This document shows, piece by piece, positions 9,801 to 17,218 of a stretch of DNA of 58,566 nt. The stretch's first letter is position 1, and each line of letters begins with the position of its first letter. The notes beneath the pieces were generated by a model that saw nothing but the letters and a program-made list of their open reading frames with translations, was not told the DNA's origin and searched no databases. Source of the DNA: Dehalococcoidia bacterium UBA2991. GTDB lineage: Bacteria > Chloroflexota > Dehalococcoidia > Tepidiformales > Tepidiformaceae. The stretch is from assembly GCA_002346645.1 (NCBI GenBank), contig DEAD01000008.1, positions 229,492 to 288,057 of the forward strand, given 5' to 3'. A program made the position numbers and the translations under genes.

Positions 9801-10025
9801 AAAAACCTTTCCAAACCCGTTTACTAAGAGGGCGCCATCAGCGATCTGAGTAGCTGCCACAACTACTGATGCCACCACCACCGCAGCAACGAACCAGCGC
9901 AGGGGCCCACCGCCCCACATGCGGGATCCCAAAGCACTCTCCTCGCTATAGACATCAGGCGAGGCAAGGCCCGCAAGTAGCCGTCGGGCCCCAGAGGTAG
10001 CGTCTAGCGCAAGTCCTATCATCAA
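6837..10025 (-). CDS. Flippase-like / phosphodiesterase / GT2 fusion protein
   Basis: A 1062-residue three-part protein. Residues 40-345 form an LPG-synthetase-like/AglD-type membrane domain (UPF0104-like) with the conserved stretch ITPGGIGVYEA. Residues 375-545 add further membrane spans. Residues 569-825 form an alkaline-phosphatase-fold phosphodiesterase with DGCRPD at 577-582, YPARTVTAFTSMLTG (nucleophile Thr region) and SDHGQGKG at 759-766. Residues 838-1050 form a GT2/DPM1-like glycosyltransferase with DDGST near 872 and the DXD motif DADLEYD near 923. One protein could therefore make, move and hydrolyse a lipid-linked sugar or phosphate (inference). The start is TTG at 10025 or ATG at 10022, with a weak ribosome site. 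It heads a minus-strand run towards 4221. Confidence 0.88.
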   Translation of the reverse strand: MMIGLALDATSGARRLLAGLASPDVYSEESALGSRMWGGGPLRWFVAAVVVASVVVAATQIADGALLVNGFGKVFRRPELLFLFLGGYAAAFLLRAVAWKGLLGPSGAGVSGGRLFAILHAALFANHALPVKAGEVLRPFLGTRAGLNVTDATVSTAVARLLDLAALFAIAAALIPLTVGIDGLTVLIGPACLLLALVAVLLWFRGTTATWSRFQAVERLWIRTRDALRVLSPRTVIGAFVLTVPSWILEAVVVYSAAHALGFEISLPVAMAVTAFTIFFQVFHITPGGIGVYEASMIAALQVQGMPGGEALTLAVLTHGLKFLYAFGIGGVLMPYAFGSLPTLGKLRGSRDDPKPAGRLENVAARLWNVLNEGKPFTPVFVLGTLVLLGLPHLTDGGYWVRQGIAVVALLPLFAVFYRYAFPLRLRAGLWVLLAVFLAAFRFVDPVAIGLVLALYLGFTVVLWGSIYYHLRIGTPWTNGFRFWRLVLENPDPTSGNFLEQVPKLLILVLLSGFLVEHSGPLSFAAVEGFTLGAGLLAVLTHQWWFTWAPPDPLTPTHLRNENVPVSRRVILIVIDGCRPDRLAEARTPFLDSLAAQGLVCGDMRTVYPARTVTAFTSMLTGAPPSVHGMRSNFVPSLGVKCKSIFDALKDHGMHGRLVGIAHLVDSFGDRTVETVTAVTPNEEIDDALVSRAKAVLKNEDPELLVLQTLSVDQTGHARGSYYPEYLERIEATDHLIEDFLAWCREEGYLEGATVIVTSDHGQGKGIGGHGHLTEPEKRVPFIAWGEGIPQGLQLEGSRSLLDVAPTLAYYLGVSPPEQSVGQVLFTPKGVPERGDSLAIVIPAYNEAEALPDVLARIPRQQLGDVTVIVVDDGSTDATAVVAEREGADLVVRHSSNLGLGAALRTGLETARGLDARAAVYLDADLEYDPAEIPALLAPIETGEADYVLGSRFLGTRHGHRLFRSLGNRVFTLVLSVLTGRRISDGQTGFRAFSASALNVAEIVHDYNYAQVLTLNLLHKGMRLAEVPITYRSRTSGRSFINANYLWRVPFGMAREVLGNQP

Positions 10026-10182
10026 AGAAGCTGCTTCCAGGAGGGGAGCTTAGACTAATTATATATATTAGTTCAACCTAATCTTTTCTTAGGGTGAGTA
10101 CTCATGCCCCAGAAAAGCTTCGACGAGGGACCAGGTAGCCCCAGATCAAAGCATTCTTAGAAGAAGGAAGTCGCAAATTTCC

Positions 10183-11250
10183 CTAGTCGGAATCGATCGA
10201 GGGGTTTAGCTCCCTTGCAATCGCAACAACCGCATCTACCCAAGCATCACTAGCGTTAACACAGGATGCGAGTGACAGTTGCTCGCCCCCGTGTTCCCTG
10301 AAGGTAGCGCTGCCCCGGATACCAATCTCTTCGAGCGTCTCCAGGCAATCCGCCACAAACCCAGGTGTGATTACGGCGACACAACGAACACCCTCTCGGC
10401 CAAGTTGAGCGAGCACTCGATCGGTATGTGGCTTGATCCAACGGTCCCGTCCAAGACGCGACTGAAACGTCACCAAACGCTGGCCTTCGGGAATCCCAAG
10501 CGCATCTCCAAGGGCCTGAGCGGTAGAGAAACACTGGGCGCGATAGCATTCCATTTCGCCATTGAGGGAGCCGAAGCAACAGTCCGATTCCGTGAAGCAG
10601 CGCCCCGTCCTATCAGCCTTCCTTACCTGACGCTCGGGCAAGCCATGGAAGCTAAATACAACCCTCTCTGCCGCGCCATCGTCCAGCATGGGCCTGGAGG
10701 CCTCGGCCACGGCTTGGATGAAACGAGGGTGGTCGAAGAAGGCCGGCACCACGTTCATTGTCACCGGGGAGCCAACTGCCGCCGCACGGACTGCTTCAAC
10801 CGATGAGTCCGTGGCGGCGGAGCTGTGCTGTGGGTAGAGGGGAAAGACGGAGATGTGGCTGACGCCTTGGGCATACAATCGGGCTAACGCCTCGGGAATT
10901 GCAGGTTCACCGTACCGCATCGCCAGCTCAACAGCGACGACACCCCCCAATCGCTCTTCTACCTTCCTTCGCAATTCCTCGCTATGGACAAGCAAGGGAG
11001 AGCCGTTTTCAGACCATATCTGACGGTAAGCATGGGCTGAGCGCGAGGGGCGGAACGGTAGGATGACTAGATTCAGCAGAAGCCATCGCACAGGTGCGGG
11101 TACATCGAGAACATACGGGTCTGAGAGAAACTCTCTCAGGTACTCACGTACATCTTTGGTTGTGGGACTCCGTGGTGTCCCTAGGTTGAGAAGCAACAGG
11201 CCTTGCTTGCGTAATGACGCCATTACGTTGGTTATACGGGGCCTGCGCAT
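10183..11250 (-). CDS. hemH: Ferrochelatase
   Basis: Inserts Fe2+ into the porphyrin ring in the last step of protohaem synthesis. The 355-residue length is normal. It shows LLLLNLGTPRSP near the N-terminus, the conserved SFHGLPERQ with the catalytic histidine, TFQSRLGRDRWIKP, and FVADCLETLEEI with the conserved acidic patch. A Cys-rich insert (CCFG...CYRAQC) resembles proteobacterial HemH types and may bind a cluster. The start at 11250 has no ribosome site but a TAGCTT box exactly 6 nt upstream, so it may be leaderless; an internal ATG at 11223 is the alternative. Haem output fits four P450 genes in this window. Confidence 0.95.
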   Translation of the reverse strand: MRRPRITNVMASLRKQGLLLLNLGTPRSPTTKDVREYLREFLSDPYVLDVPAPVRWLLLNLVILPFRPSRSAHAYRQIWSENGSPLLVHSEELRRKVEERLGGVVAVELAMRYGEPAIPEALARLYAQGVSHISVFPLYPQHSSAATDSSVEAVRAAAVGSPVTMNVVPAFFDHPRFIQAVAEASRPMLDDGAAERVVFSFHGLPERQVRKADRTGRCFTESDCCFGSLNGEMECYRAQCFSTAQALGDALGIPEGQRLVTFQSRLGRDRWIKPHTDRVLAQLGREGVRCVAVITPGFVADCLETLEEIGIRGSATFREHGGEQLSLASCVNASDAWVDAVVAIARELNPSIDSD

Positions 11251-11256
11251 AAGGCC

Positions 11257-11262
11257 AAGCTA
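11257..11262 (-). promoter_or_regulatory. -10-like box TAGCTT before hemH
   Basis: TAGCTT ends 6 nt before the hemH ATG, and no Shine-Dalgarno sequence is present. This fits transcription starting at or next to the start codon. Confidence 0.4.
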
Positions 11263-11278
11263 GAAAATGCCTTTTATT

Positions 11279-11292
11279 TAGCTTTCAAGCTA
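11279..11292. promoter_or_regulatory. Palindrome upstream of hemH, possible operator
   Basis: TAGCTT-TC-AAGCTA is a 6-bp inverted repeat with a 2-nt centre. It lies where the -35 region would be if 11257-11262 is the -10 box. A binding site for a repressor is possible; no known regulator site was matched. Confidence 0.25.
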
Positions 11293-11374
11293 GTTGCTTT
11301 GCATCTCCGTAACACCGCCCGAAATATGCAGAGGCATACCACGCCCACCTTCGAGGACCCGAAAGGGATGCTCT

Positions 11375-12406
11375 CTATGGCTCGAAGCCGGCTTCGCGGA
11401 TGAGCTCGATAGTTCGCTTAAGACTGGTTCCAAGACGGTCGAACTCACCGAGATCGATCGGCACGGGTGACTGCGCAACCCCTTCAAGCTCAATCCCTGT
11501 AGCGAGCGGATACTCGAAGTTCGCCTGCCCAAAGTACTCCTGAGCGACCTTGCTAGTGAGGAAGCGGATGAGCTCCTGGGCCAGATCCTTATCACCTGAG
11601 GCAATGGCTCCAATGGCCGTAGCAATGGTCACGCCCCCGGGATCACCCTCTTGGAAGTTGTGATTCTCGCTGAGGACAGAGGGATCCTCAACCTTGATGC
11701 GGAGGTTGTAGTAGTGATTGACAAGCCCCATTTCGATTTCCCCACGAGCCACGGCCTGGACAATGGAAACGTTGTTCGGGTAGACAGGCGCACCACCATC
11801 GTGGAGGGACTTAAGCCAGGCTAGAGCCTTGTCATCGCCCGCCGAAATGCGAAATAGAGTAAAGAAGTCCTGGAACGATCCGTTCGTAGGGGCTAGGGCA
11901 ACCCGCCCTAACCACTTCTCCTCCGTGAGTTCGTGTATAGAAGTTGGCAGGTCGGCCGGATCGAACAGCTCCTTGTTGTAGACGAGGACACGTTGGCGGC
12001 CCGTCAAAGCAACCCAGTAGCCGGAAGGACTCGAGGGAGCAAGACCAAGCACCTCATCGTCCAGCTCGGACAGCAAGTCTCGCTCCGCAAGGAAGCCGAT
12101 CGGGCCCGGGCTGCGCGAGATGAACACATCAGCGGGAGTCCGGTCGCCCTCCTCCTGGAGAAGCAGGGCAAGGTCAGTTGATCCGCCATACCGAACCTGA
12201 ACATTGATCCCTGTTTCTTCAGCAAACATTTCGAGAAGTGGGCCAATAAGGTTCTGGCTACGTCCCGAATAAACAGTGATTTTTTCATCACCATCAGAGC
12301 ATCCCATTGCCATGACAGCCCCAAGGAGGAGCATGGACACGAGAGCGAGGACATACAAGGTCTTCTGGATGGGCGCAGCGCACCGCAAGAATTTGTTAAT
12401 TAACAC
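11375..12406 (-). CDS. Fe(III)-type ABC transporter substrate-binding lipoprotein
   Basis: Extracytoplasmic binding protein of 343 residues: N-terminal membrane segment and lipobox AMGC with Cys36, then KITVYSGRS, the typical opening of the FbpA/IdiA class. The NHYYN segment carries the paired tyrosines that ligate ferric iron in this family, and PTNGSFQDF is also typical. It would deliver iron to an ABC permease, but no permease or ATPase gene is adjacent, so partners must lie elsewhere. The start is GTG with a weak AGGA very close upstream. It is transcribed in the same direction as hemH and the FEA1-like lipoprotein gene. Similar proteins can bind other anions or metals, so iron is likely but unproven. 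Confidence 0.85.
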   Translation of the reverse strand: MLINKFLRCAAPIQKTLYVLALVSMLLLGAVMAMGCSDGDEKITVYSGRSQNLIGPLLEMFAEETGINVQVRYGGSTDLALLLQEEGDRTPADVFISRSPGPIGFLAERDLLSELDDEVLGLAPSSPSGYWVALTGRQRVLVYNKELFDPADLPTSIHELTEEKWLGRVALAPTNGSFQDFFTLFRISAGDDKALAWLKSLHDGGAPVYPNNVSIVQAVARGEIEMGLVNHYYNLRIKVEDPSVLSENHNFQEGDPGGVTIATAIGAIASGDKDLAQELIRFLTSKVAQEYFGQANFEYPLATGIELEGVAQSPVPIDLGEFDRLGTSLKRTIELIREAGFEP

Positions 12407-12830
12407 AGTCCTATCACCGACAAATAAGTATCACCTAAAATATATGGGAAGGCGAGGCATAATATTGAACCACGTTTACACGTAGTGCAAGAGCCTCCTG
12501 GGGAAACCCGTAAAGGACACTAGGAAGCCCCTTCGTTCAAACACAACACCATGCAGATCTTCGTTCAATTGTGCTGTACTTGGCTTGGACCTTCTTTTTG
12601 GAAAGGTGGTTCTTCTTACCAGAGAAACCGATTCGCCAGCTGATAGAATCCCTTCTCTGTCCAGTCTCAAAGACGCAGCTTAGGGCTCGAGGTATTAACC
12701 AAAGGGCGAGAGCGCTGAAACTAGCAGAACTAATCGGCTTAGATTTAGCCAGTGGATGAACACTGTCTAGATCTTCACAAACCTAGGAACATCAAGAAAT
12801 ACCAATAGATGAGGGATCCGGAGAAGCATC
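12407..12830. other. 424-base gap without a convincing gene
   Basis: Upstream region shared by the divergent Fe-binding lipoprotein and GYD genes. It is AT-rich next to 12406. The 10-mer CTTCGTTCAA occurs twice (12531-12540 and 12559-12568), a possible paired regulatory site. A 62-codon reading frame at 12571-12759 shows no recognisable protein features and is not called. No tRNA or clear terminator was seen. Confidence 0.5.
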
Positions 12831-13157
12831 ATGGCCCATTACTTAATTACAGCCTCCTACACCGGTGCTGCATGGGCAGCCCAGATCGAAAACCCGCAAA
12901 ACCGGATCGAGGTGGTTCGGCCTCTATTTGAGAAGGTCGGAGGGGAAATAGAATCCGCCTTCTTTGCCTTTGGTGAAGACGATCTCGTCTTGATAGTGCG
13001 AGTGCCAGATAATGTAAGTATGGCTGCAGTTGCGCTGGTTGCCTCCGCAGGCGGGGGTGTAGCTAACCTAAAGACCACTCCACTTTTGTCCATAGAAGAT
13101 GGCATGTCTGCCCTGCAGCAGGCTGGCAGCCTTACCTACACCCCTCCGGGTAGTTAA
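12831..13157 (+). CDS. GYD-domain small protein
   Basis: A 108-residue protein matching the GYD family: an N-terminal strand HYLITASYT, a helix carrying RIEVVRPLFEKVGG, then GEDDLVLIVRVPD where the name-giving Gly-Tyr-Asp is Gly-Glu-Asp-Asp, and a second ferredoxin-like half. Family members are small alpha/beta sandwich proteins of unknown role, often beside oxidative catabolism genes. GGAG lies about 8 nt before the ATG. A P450 gene follows after 122 bp on the same strand, so a shared transcript is possible. Confidence 0.75.
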   Translation: MAHYLITASYTGAAWAAQIENPQNRIEVVRPLFEKVGGEIESAFFAFGEDDLVLIVRVPDNVSMAAVALVASAGGGVANLKTTPLLSIEDGMSALQQAGSLTYTPPGS

Positions 13158-13279
13158 AGGCAGGCACCACCCAAGAAGGAACTTTTCTAAAACCAATCAA
13201 ATGTGGCACTTCCAAGCGATGGGCTATCACGGCTATCCTTGGTACATCAAAATCAGTCCGTAAAAATCGAGGTAAGGCC

Positions 13280-14608
13280 ATGCCCCTGACAGCGGAGCAG
13301 CAAAAAAAGCAAGACGAGATGATGGCTGCGGAGATCAAATGCCCAGTTAACCTAGAGGAGGTCGACCTCTTCTCCCCAGGAGCCCAGGAACACTGGTTTG
13401 ATGCCTACCGCATCCTGCACAAAGAAGCCCCTGTTCACCCCATTCCTGGAGAAGGCGCTTTACCTGGAACCGACGCGTTCATTCTCTCTAAGTACGACGA
13501 TATCGCAGCAGTCGTCCGCGACCCTGTGCAATTCCCCATGTATCAGGCCCATATCGCGATCGAAGATGCAGCCAAACTCGTAGAAGAAAACGGCATTGGG
13601 GCTTTAGTTCCGCCACGCGACACCGTTCGACCAACATTGGAGTTGCATAAGAAGCAACGCCTAGAGCTAACCGGACCTTGGGTGGGACCTGAAGGGGCCC
13701 ACCGCAACACAGAGATGATCACCCACCAGGCAAATGAACTAATCGATGGCTGGATCGATCGAGGGGAAGTGGATTTCGTATCTGAATTTGCAGCACCGCT
13801 TCCACAACGCGTGATCACAACCGTAATCGGCTTTCCTCTAGAGGACTTGGAAATAACGCGACATTGGGCAGATGCGCAGGTGCAACGCTTCGTCTTCGGA
13901 TACAGCCACAAGAACCTGCTCACCCCAGAAGAGGAGAAAGCGAATGCAGCCGAACTTGCTGACTTATTTGCTTACAGCCTTGAACAGGTTGCAAAAGCTC
14001 GAAAGAACCCGGGAGACAATCTCATCTCGGATCTTACTCAGGTCGAATTCAACGGCCGCTCACTCACCGACGAGGAGATCGCTGGTATCGCAGGCCAGAT
14101 GCACATCGGCGGGCACGACACTACCCGTTATGTAATAGCTGCAGAAGGCATGTTGCTTGCCCAGCATCCAGAGATCGTCGAGGAATTGCGAAAAGACCGC
14201 TCCAAGATTCGCTTCTTCGTGGAAGAGGCACTCCGGCTCTTCGCTCCGACTCAGGGGTTGTCGACCCGACTAGTGATTGAGGACACAGAGATCCGAGGGG
14301 TGCAGATACCGCGCGGCTCAATTCTCCATCTCCGCTACGGTGCAGCCAATCGCGATCCCGACCTATGTCCCAACTCAGAAAGTATCGATCTGGAAAGAAA
14401 GAACCCGGGCAGGCACCTTACTTTCTCCATGGGGCCCCGCGTTTGCCCTGGCGCTGGCCTATCACGTCTGGAGCAAAACATCGCGGTTGGAACACTAATT
14501 GACCGTCTAGATGAACTCGCGATTGCCCCAAACAAGAATGACTTTCGCAACCAACCGGGCATCATGCTTGGCATGAACGAACTACATCTGACGTTCAAGA
14601 AACGCTAG
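13280..14608 (+). CDS. Cytochrome P450 (copy 2)
   Basis: P450 of 442 residues with I-helix GGHDTT, ExxR as EALR, and the haem loop FSMGPRVCPG with Cys389. It is clearly divergent from the 45 and 29643 copies (Pro after the Cys, a different N-terminus rich in Gln/Lys), so it is another subfamily and probably has another substrate. GAGGTAAGG precedes the ATG. It lies between a GYD protein gene and a ThuA-like gene, all on the plus strand with gaps of about 80-120 bp. No redox partner gene adjoins it. Confidence 0.95.
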   Translation: MPLTAEQQKKQDEMMAAEIKCPVNLEEVDLFSPGAQEHWFDAYRILHKEAPVHPIPGEGALPGTDAFILSKYDDIAAVVRDPVQFPMYQAHIAIEDAAKLVEENGIGALVPPRDTVRPTLELHKKQRLELTGPWVGPEGAHRNTEMITHQANELIDGWIDRGEVDFVSEFAAPLPQRVITTVIGFPLEDLEITRHWADAQVQRFVFGYSHKNLLTPEEEKANAAELADLFAYSLEQVAKARKNPGDNLISDLTQVEFNGRSLTDEEIAGIAGQMHIGGHDTTRYVIAAEGMLLAQHPEIVEELRKDRSKIRFFVEEALRLFAPTQGLSTRLVIEDTEIRGVQIPRGSILHLRYGAANRDPDLCPNSESIDLERKNPGRHLTFSMGPRVCPGAGLSRLEQNIAVGTLIDRLDELAIAPNKNDFRNQPGIMLGMNELHLTFKKR

Positions 14609-14686
14609 AGGTATCTATCAGAAGCTCAACCAAAACAATTACTGGTCATCCACCAGAAAGCATTATCCAAAAGGAATAGCGGCACT

Positions 14687-15496
14687 ATGGCATTGGACGT
14701 TTTACTTGTTACGAAGGGGCACGTTTTCGACTACAACGGCTTCTATGCGATGTTTGACGAGAACCCGCAACTAAACACCACTCAAGTTGAACAGCCCGCA
14801 GCCCAGGTGATGCTTCGCCCCGAAAATGTAGCTGACTACGACGCCGTGGTCTTCTACGATATGTGGGGCTTCACACCCGACGACAGTGGCAATTATCAAC
14901 TTCCCCCAGAGGACTACCAGCACAGTATCAAGGCACTGCTAGAACAGGGCATTGGCCTTGTTCTCCTCAATCATGCCATCGTGCAGTGGCCTGGTTGGCC
15001 ACTTTGGAAAGAAGTCCATGGGTCATCTTTCACCATGCGCGAGACCGTCTTGGATGGCGTGAAGGTACCTGTATCGGGATATCGCGGGGGTGGCCATGAC
15101 CCGCGAGGAAACATCACTCACTTTCTCTCCGTGTGCGATTCGTCCCACCCAGTGTTACAAGGCTTAGGCGATGGCTTTGAAGTAACTGATGAACTGTATT
15201 TGAAGACCGCTACTTTTGAGAGCAGGCCAGATATAGTGCCTCTACTTCGTAGCGACTATTCGTGGGTCCAAGAAAATTTCAACTCCCTTGGCCCACCAGA
15301 ACAACGAAGTAACTGGAATCATCCCGAGGGCAGCAATCTAGTGGCATGGGCAAAGCGCTCCCATAACAGCCCCGTTGTAGCAACTGACGGGGGGGATGGC
15401 CCTAGTGCTTACGAGAACCCTGCATTTCGTCAATTCCTTACCAACGCAATAACGTGGGTTGCCTCCGATGCTGCAAAAGAGTGGGCACGCAGCTAA
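14687..15496 (+). CDS. ThuA-like protein
   Basis: A 269-residue protein of the ThuA (trehalose utilisation) family, a class I glutamine-amidotransferase-like fold. Evidence: YDAVVFYDMWG, GIGLVLLNHA, then WPLWKEVHG, followed by a conserved GGGHD segment and a late NAITW helix. The family is linked to sugar and polyol catabolism, often beside Gfo/Idh/MocA dehydrogenases, but its reaction is poorly defined. AAGGAATAG precedes the ATG. Its stop overlaps the stop region of the convergent aldo/keto reductase by 4 bp. It may process a sugar-like or glycoside substrate released by the neighbouring oxidoreductases (inference). Confidence 0.8.
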   Translation: MALDVLLVTKGHVFDYNGFYAMFDENPQLNTTQVEQPAAQVMLRPENVADYDAVVFYDMWGFTPDDSGNYQLPPEDYQHSIKALLEQGIGLVLLNHAIVQWPGWPLWKEVHGSSFTMRETVLDGVKVPVSGYRGGGHDPRGNITHFLSVCDSSHPVLQGLGDGFEVTDELYLKTATFESRPDIVPLLRSDYSWVQENFNSLGPPEQRSNWNHPEGSNLVAWAKRSHNSPVVATDGGDGPSAYENPAFRQFLTNAITWVASDAAKEWARS

Positions 15497-16329
15497 TACA
15501 ACCTGGAAGCCTCAGCTTCCAGAGTAAGACGCTCAGTGGAATCCATAGGGCGCCTTTCCCTGGCCGTGGCAACATTTTCGTTGATGCGAGAGGGATAGCG
15601 AGCACCAGGAATTGCAACCGAAACAGCAGAATTGGACCAGACATACCGGAGAAGATTGGCAGGAGTAAGAGGACCGTCATAGCCCTCAGCAATACGACCA
15701 CGCATTGCGCTAGCACGACCAGAACCCCCAACAGGACGCATCACAATAACCCCCACATCATGTTCCGCTGCCAGATCTATTAGGGGAGCAGTAACAGGAT
15801 AGAAGGCGGAGTACTCGAGCATTACGGTGTCGAACTCACCACAGGTGATTGCCATCCGAAGAACCTCAGCAGTGTGGGAAGAGATACCAATATTTTCGAT
15901 AACGCCTCGCTCACGAGCAGCCTGCAAACCCTCAAGGGCACCCCCGGCATTCATTACTGCTTCCCAAGCTTCGAGAGTCGATACGTCGTGAAGCTGATAA
16001 AGGGAGATGCAATCACAGCCCAGGGTCTTAAGGGAGCGATCAATGTCGTACTGGGAACCATTAGCAGTGCGACTAAAAGTCTTGCTGGCCAGACAGAGAT
16101 TAGGCGGAATTTGCATCTCACGGAGGACCTGACCTATAAGCATTTCGCTTCCGGCATACTCGCGGGCCGTATCAATAAAAGTGATCCCACTATCAATAGC
16201 AGACTGAAGTGCATCAGAACCCCTGTCTGAGGTCGGGGTATCCATTGCCCCTAGGCCAAGCTCGGAGACCATGCGACCTGTTCGCCCAAGTCTGCGGTCT
16301 TTCAAACCAGCCCCTTCCCCCTTAGTCAT
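15493..16329 (-). CDS. Aldo/keto reductase (copy 1)
   Basis: NAD(P)H-dependent (beta/alpha)8 carbonyl reductase of 278 residues. It shows LGRTG at the N-terminus and the catalytic tetrad Asp (FIDTAREY), Tyr in the same motif, Lys (ASKTF) and His (LYQLHD); the cofactor-binding AIPGARYP is near the end. It starts 5 bp after the stop of the Rieske-like gene on the same strand, with no strong ribosome site of its own, so the two are surely one operon. Substrate unknown; family members reduce aldehydes and ketones of sugars, steroids or aromatics. Confidence 0.9.
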   Translation of the reverse strand: MTKGEGAGLKDRRLGRTGRMVSELGLGAMDTPTSDRGSDALQSAIDSGITFIDTAREYAGSEMLIGQVLREMQIPPNLCLASKTFSRTANGSQYDIDRSLKTLGCDCISLYQLHDVSTLEAWEAVMNAGGALEGLQAARERGVIENIGISSHTAEVLRMAITCGEFDTVMLEYSAFYPVTAPLIDLAAEHDVGVIVMRPVGGSGRASAMRGRIAEGYDGPLTPANLLRYVWSNSAVSVAIPGARYPSRINENVATARERRPMDSTERLTLEAEASRLY

Positions 16330-16334
16330 TAGGG

Positions 16335-17003
16335 CTAACCGAAAGTCATCCGGGGAACAGTTGTGGGTGCGGGCGAAGGATACTTCGCGGGTGGACGGGC
16401 AACCGAGGGCTTTTCTTCCCGGGGAATGCGGTTAAAGGCTACCCGCATTGCCTCGTGGGAATCGTGCCAAGCACGAAGGGCACGAGCAATTGCGAGCGGG
16501 TTAGGGAGATCACTGGCCTCTATTACATGGGGCATATTTTGTGGCGGATCTACATCAGTACCAACGACGGCAGCCCGACGCCAGTCTATAAGAGTTTCTC
16601 TAGCGCCTGGAGCGGATTTGACTAGTTCGACAGCACTTTCCGTAGCAGCAAAGAAGGCCTGCCGGGCTTCCTCATAACTAACTTTGAAATCCTCAATACC
16701 GACGTAGACCCCATCTTGACGAAGGTCTACTGGATAAGCAGGTGGACCCTCCTCATAGGTCGGAGAGGGGTGTCCGTCGTAAGGATTGAACTCATACAGA
16801 TGAAGGGGACAAATGAGCCAACCCCGCTCAATGTAACCTTCACCAAGTGGAGCATTTTCGTGGGGGCAACGGTTATCCAGCGCCCCAAAACGGCCTTCGT
16901 GCAAAATGAGCACAACGACGTGACGACCAGCAAGAACAGTCTTGACATCCCCCTCTTCCAACTCATCGAGGTCAGCCACCCGATACCATTCAATCTGAGG
17001 CAC
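16335..17003 (-). CDS. Rieske ferredoxin-like protein with C-terminal extension
   Basis: A 222-residue protein. Residues 1-110 form a Rieske [2Fe-2S] domain with C46-P-H48 and C65-P-L-H68, the nitrite-reductase small-subunit/ferredoxin type. There is no mononuclear iron site, so it is an electron carrier rather than an oxygenase. Residues 110-222 are an extra helical, Arg/Pro-rich region not recognised; simple Rieske ferredoxins end near residue 110. The start is GTG at 17003 with no ribosome site and TATCAT exactly 6 nt upstream. It is followed after 5 bp by an aldo/keto reductase, suggesting joint action. It could serve one of the P450s or Rieske oxygenases. Confidence 0.85.
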   Translation of the reverse strand: MPQIEWYRVADLDELEEGDVKTVLAGRHVVVLILHEGRFGALDNRCPHENAPLGEGYIERGWLICPLHLYEFNPYDGHPSPTYEEGPPAYPVDLRQDGVYVGIEDFKVSYEEARQAFFAATESAVELVKSAPGARETLIDWRRAAVVGTDVDPPQNMPHVIEASDLPNPLAIARALRAWHDSHEAMRVAFNRIPREEKPSVARPPAKYPSPAPTTVPRMTFG

Positions 17004-17009
17004 AGCAGG

Positions 17010-17015
17010 ATGATA
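17010..17015 (-). promoter_or_regulatory. -10-like box TATCAT before the Rieske gene
   Basis: TATCAT ends 6 nt before the GTG start; no Shine-Dalgarno sequence. It shares the 215-bp divergent control region with the CoA-transferase at 17219. Confidence 0.45.
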
Positions 17016-17204
17016 GCGCGGGTGAGCTTTAGTCAGAATTTAAATTTCCCCTTAACGCCACTTCTCTATCCGTAAGGCCTGCCATGAAGTACCTCAGTGT
17101 GGACATTAGAAACGTACTGGAGGGCCAATCCCATGCTGGGCGTAAGTTAGCTCTGCAATGAAGGTCGTGCGCATTCCTACGGAGTCAGAGATAGTCGACG
17201 CACG

Positions 17205-17210
17205 TATACT
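17205..17210 (+). promoter_or_regulatory. -10-like box TATACT before CoA-transferase
   Basis: TATACT lies 8 nt before the GTG start at 17219; no ribosome site is present. Transcription starting at about 17217-17219 would give a leaderless message. Confidence 0.5.
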
Positions 17211-17218
17211 CGCGATCC

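Noticed and set aside
12531..12568. Paired CTTCGTTCAA as a known operator
   Set aside because: Only two copies of a 10-mer were seen and no known regulator site matches; kept only as a note in the gap entry.
12571..12759. A 62-codon frame in the gap before the GYD gene
   Set aside because: No ribosome site, no family, no coupling to neighbours.
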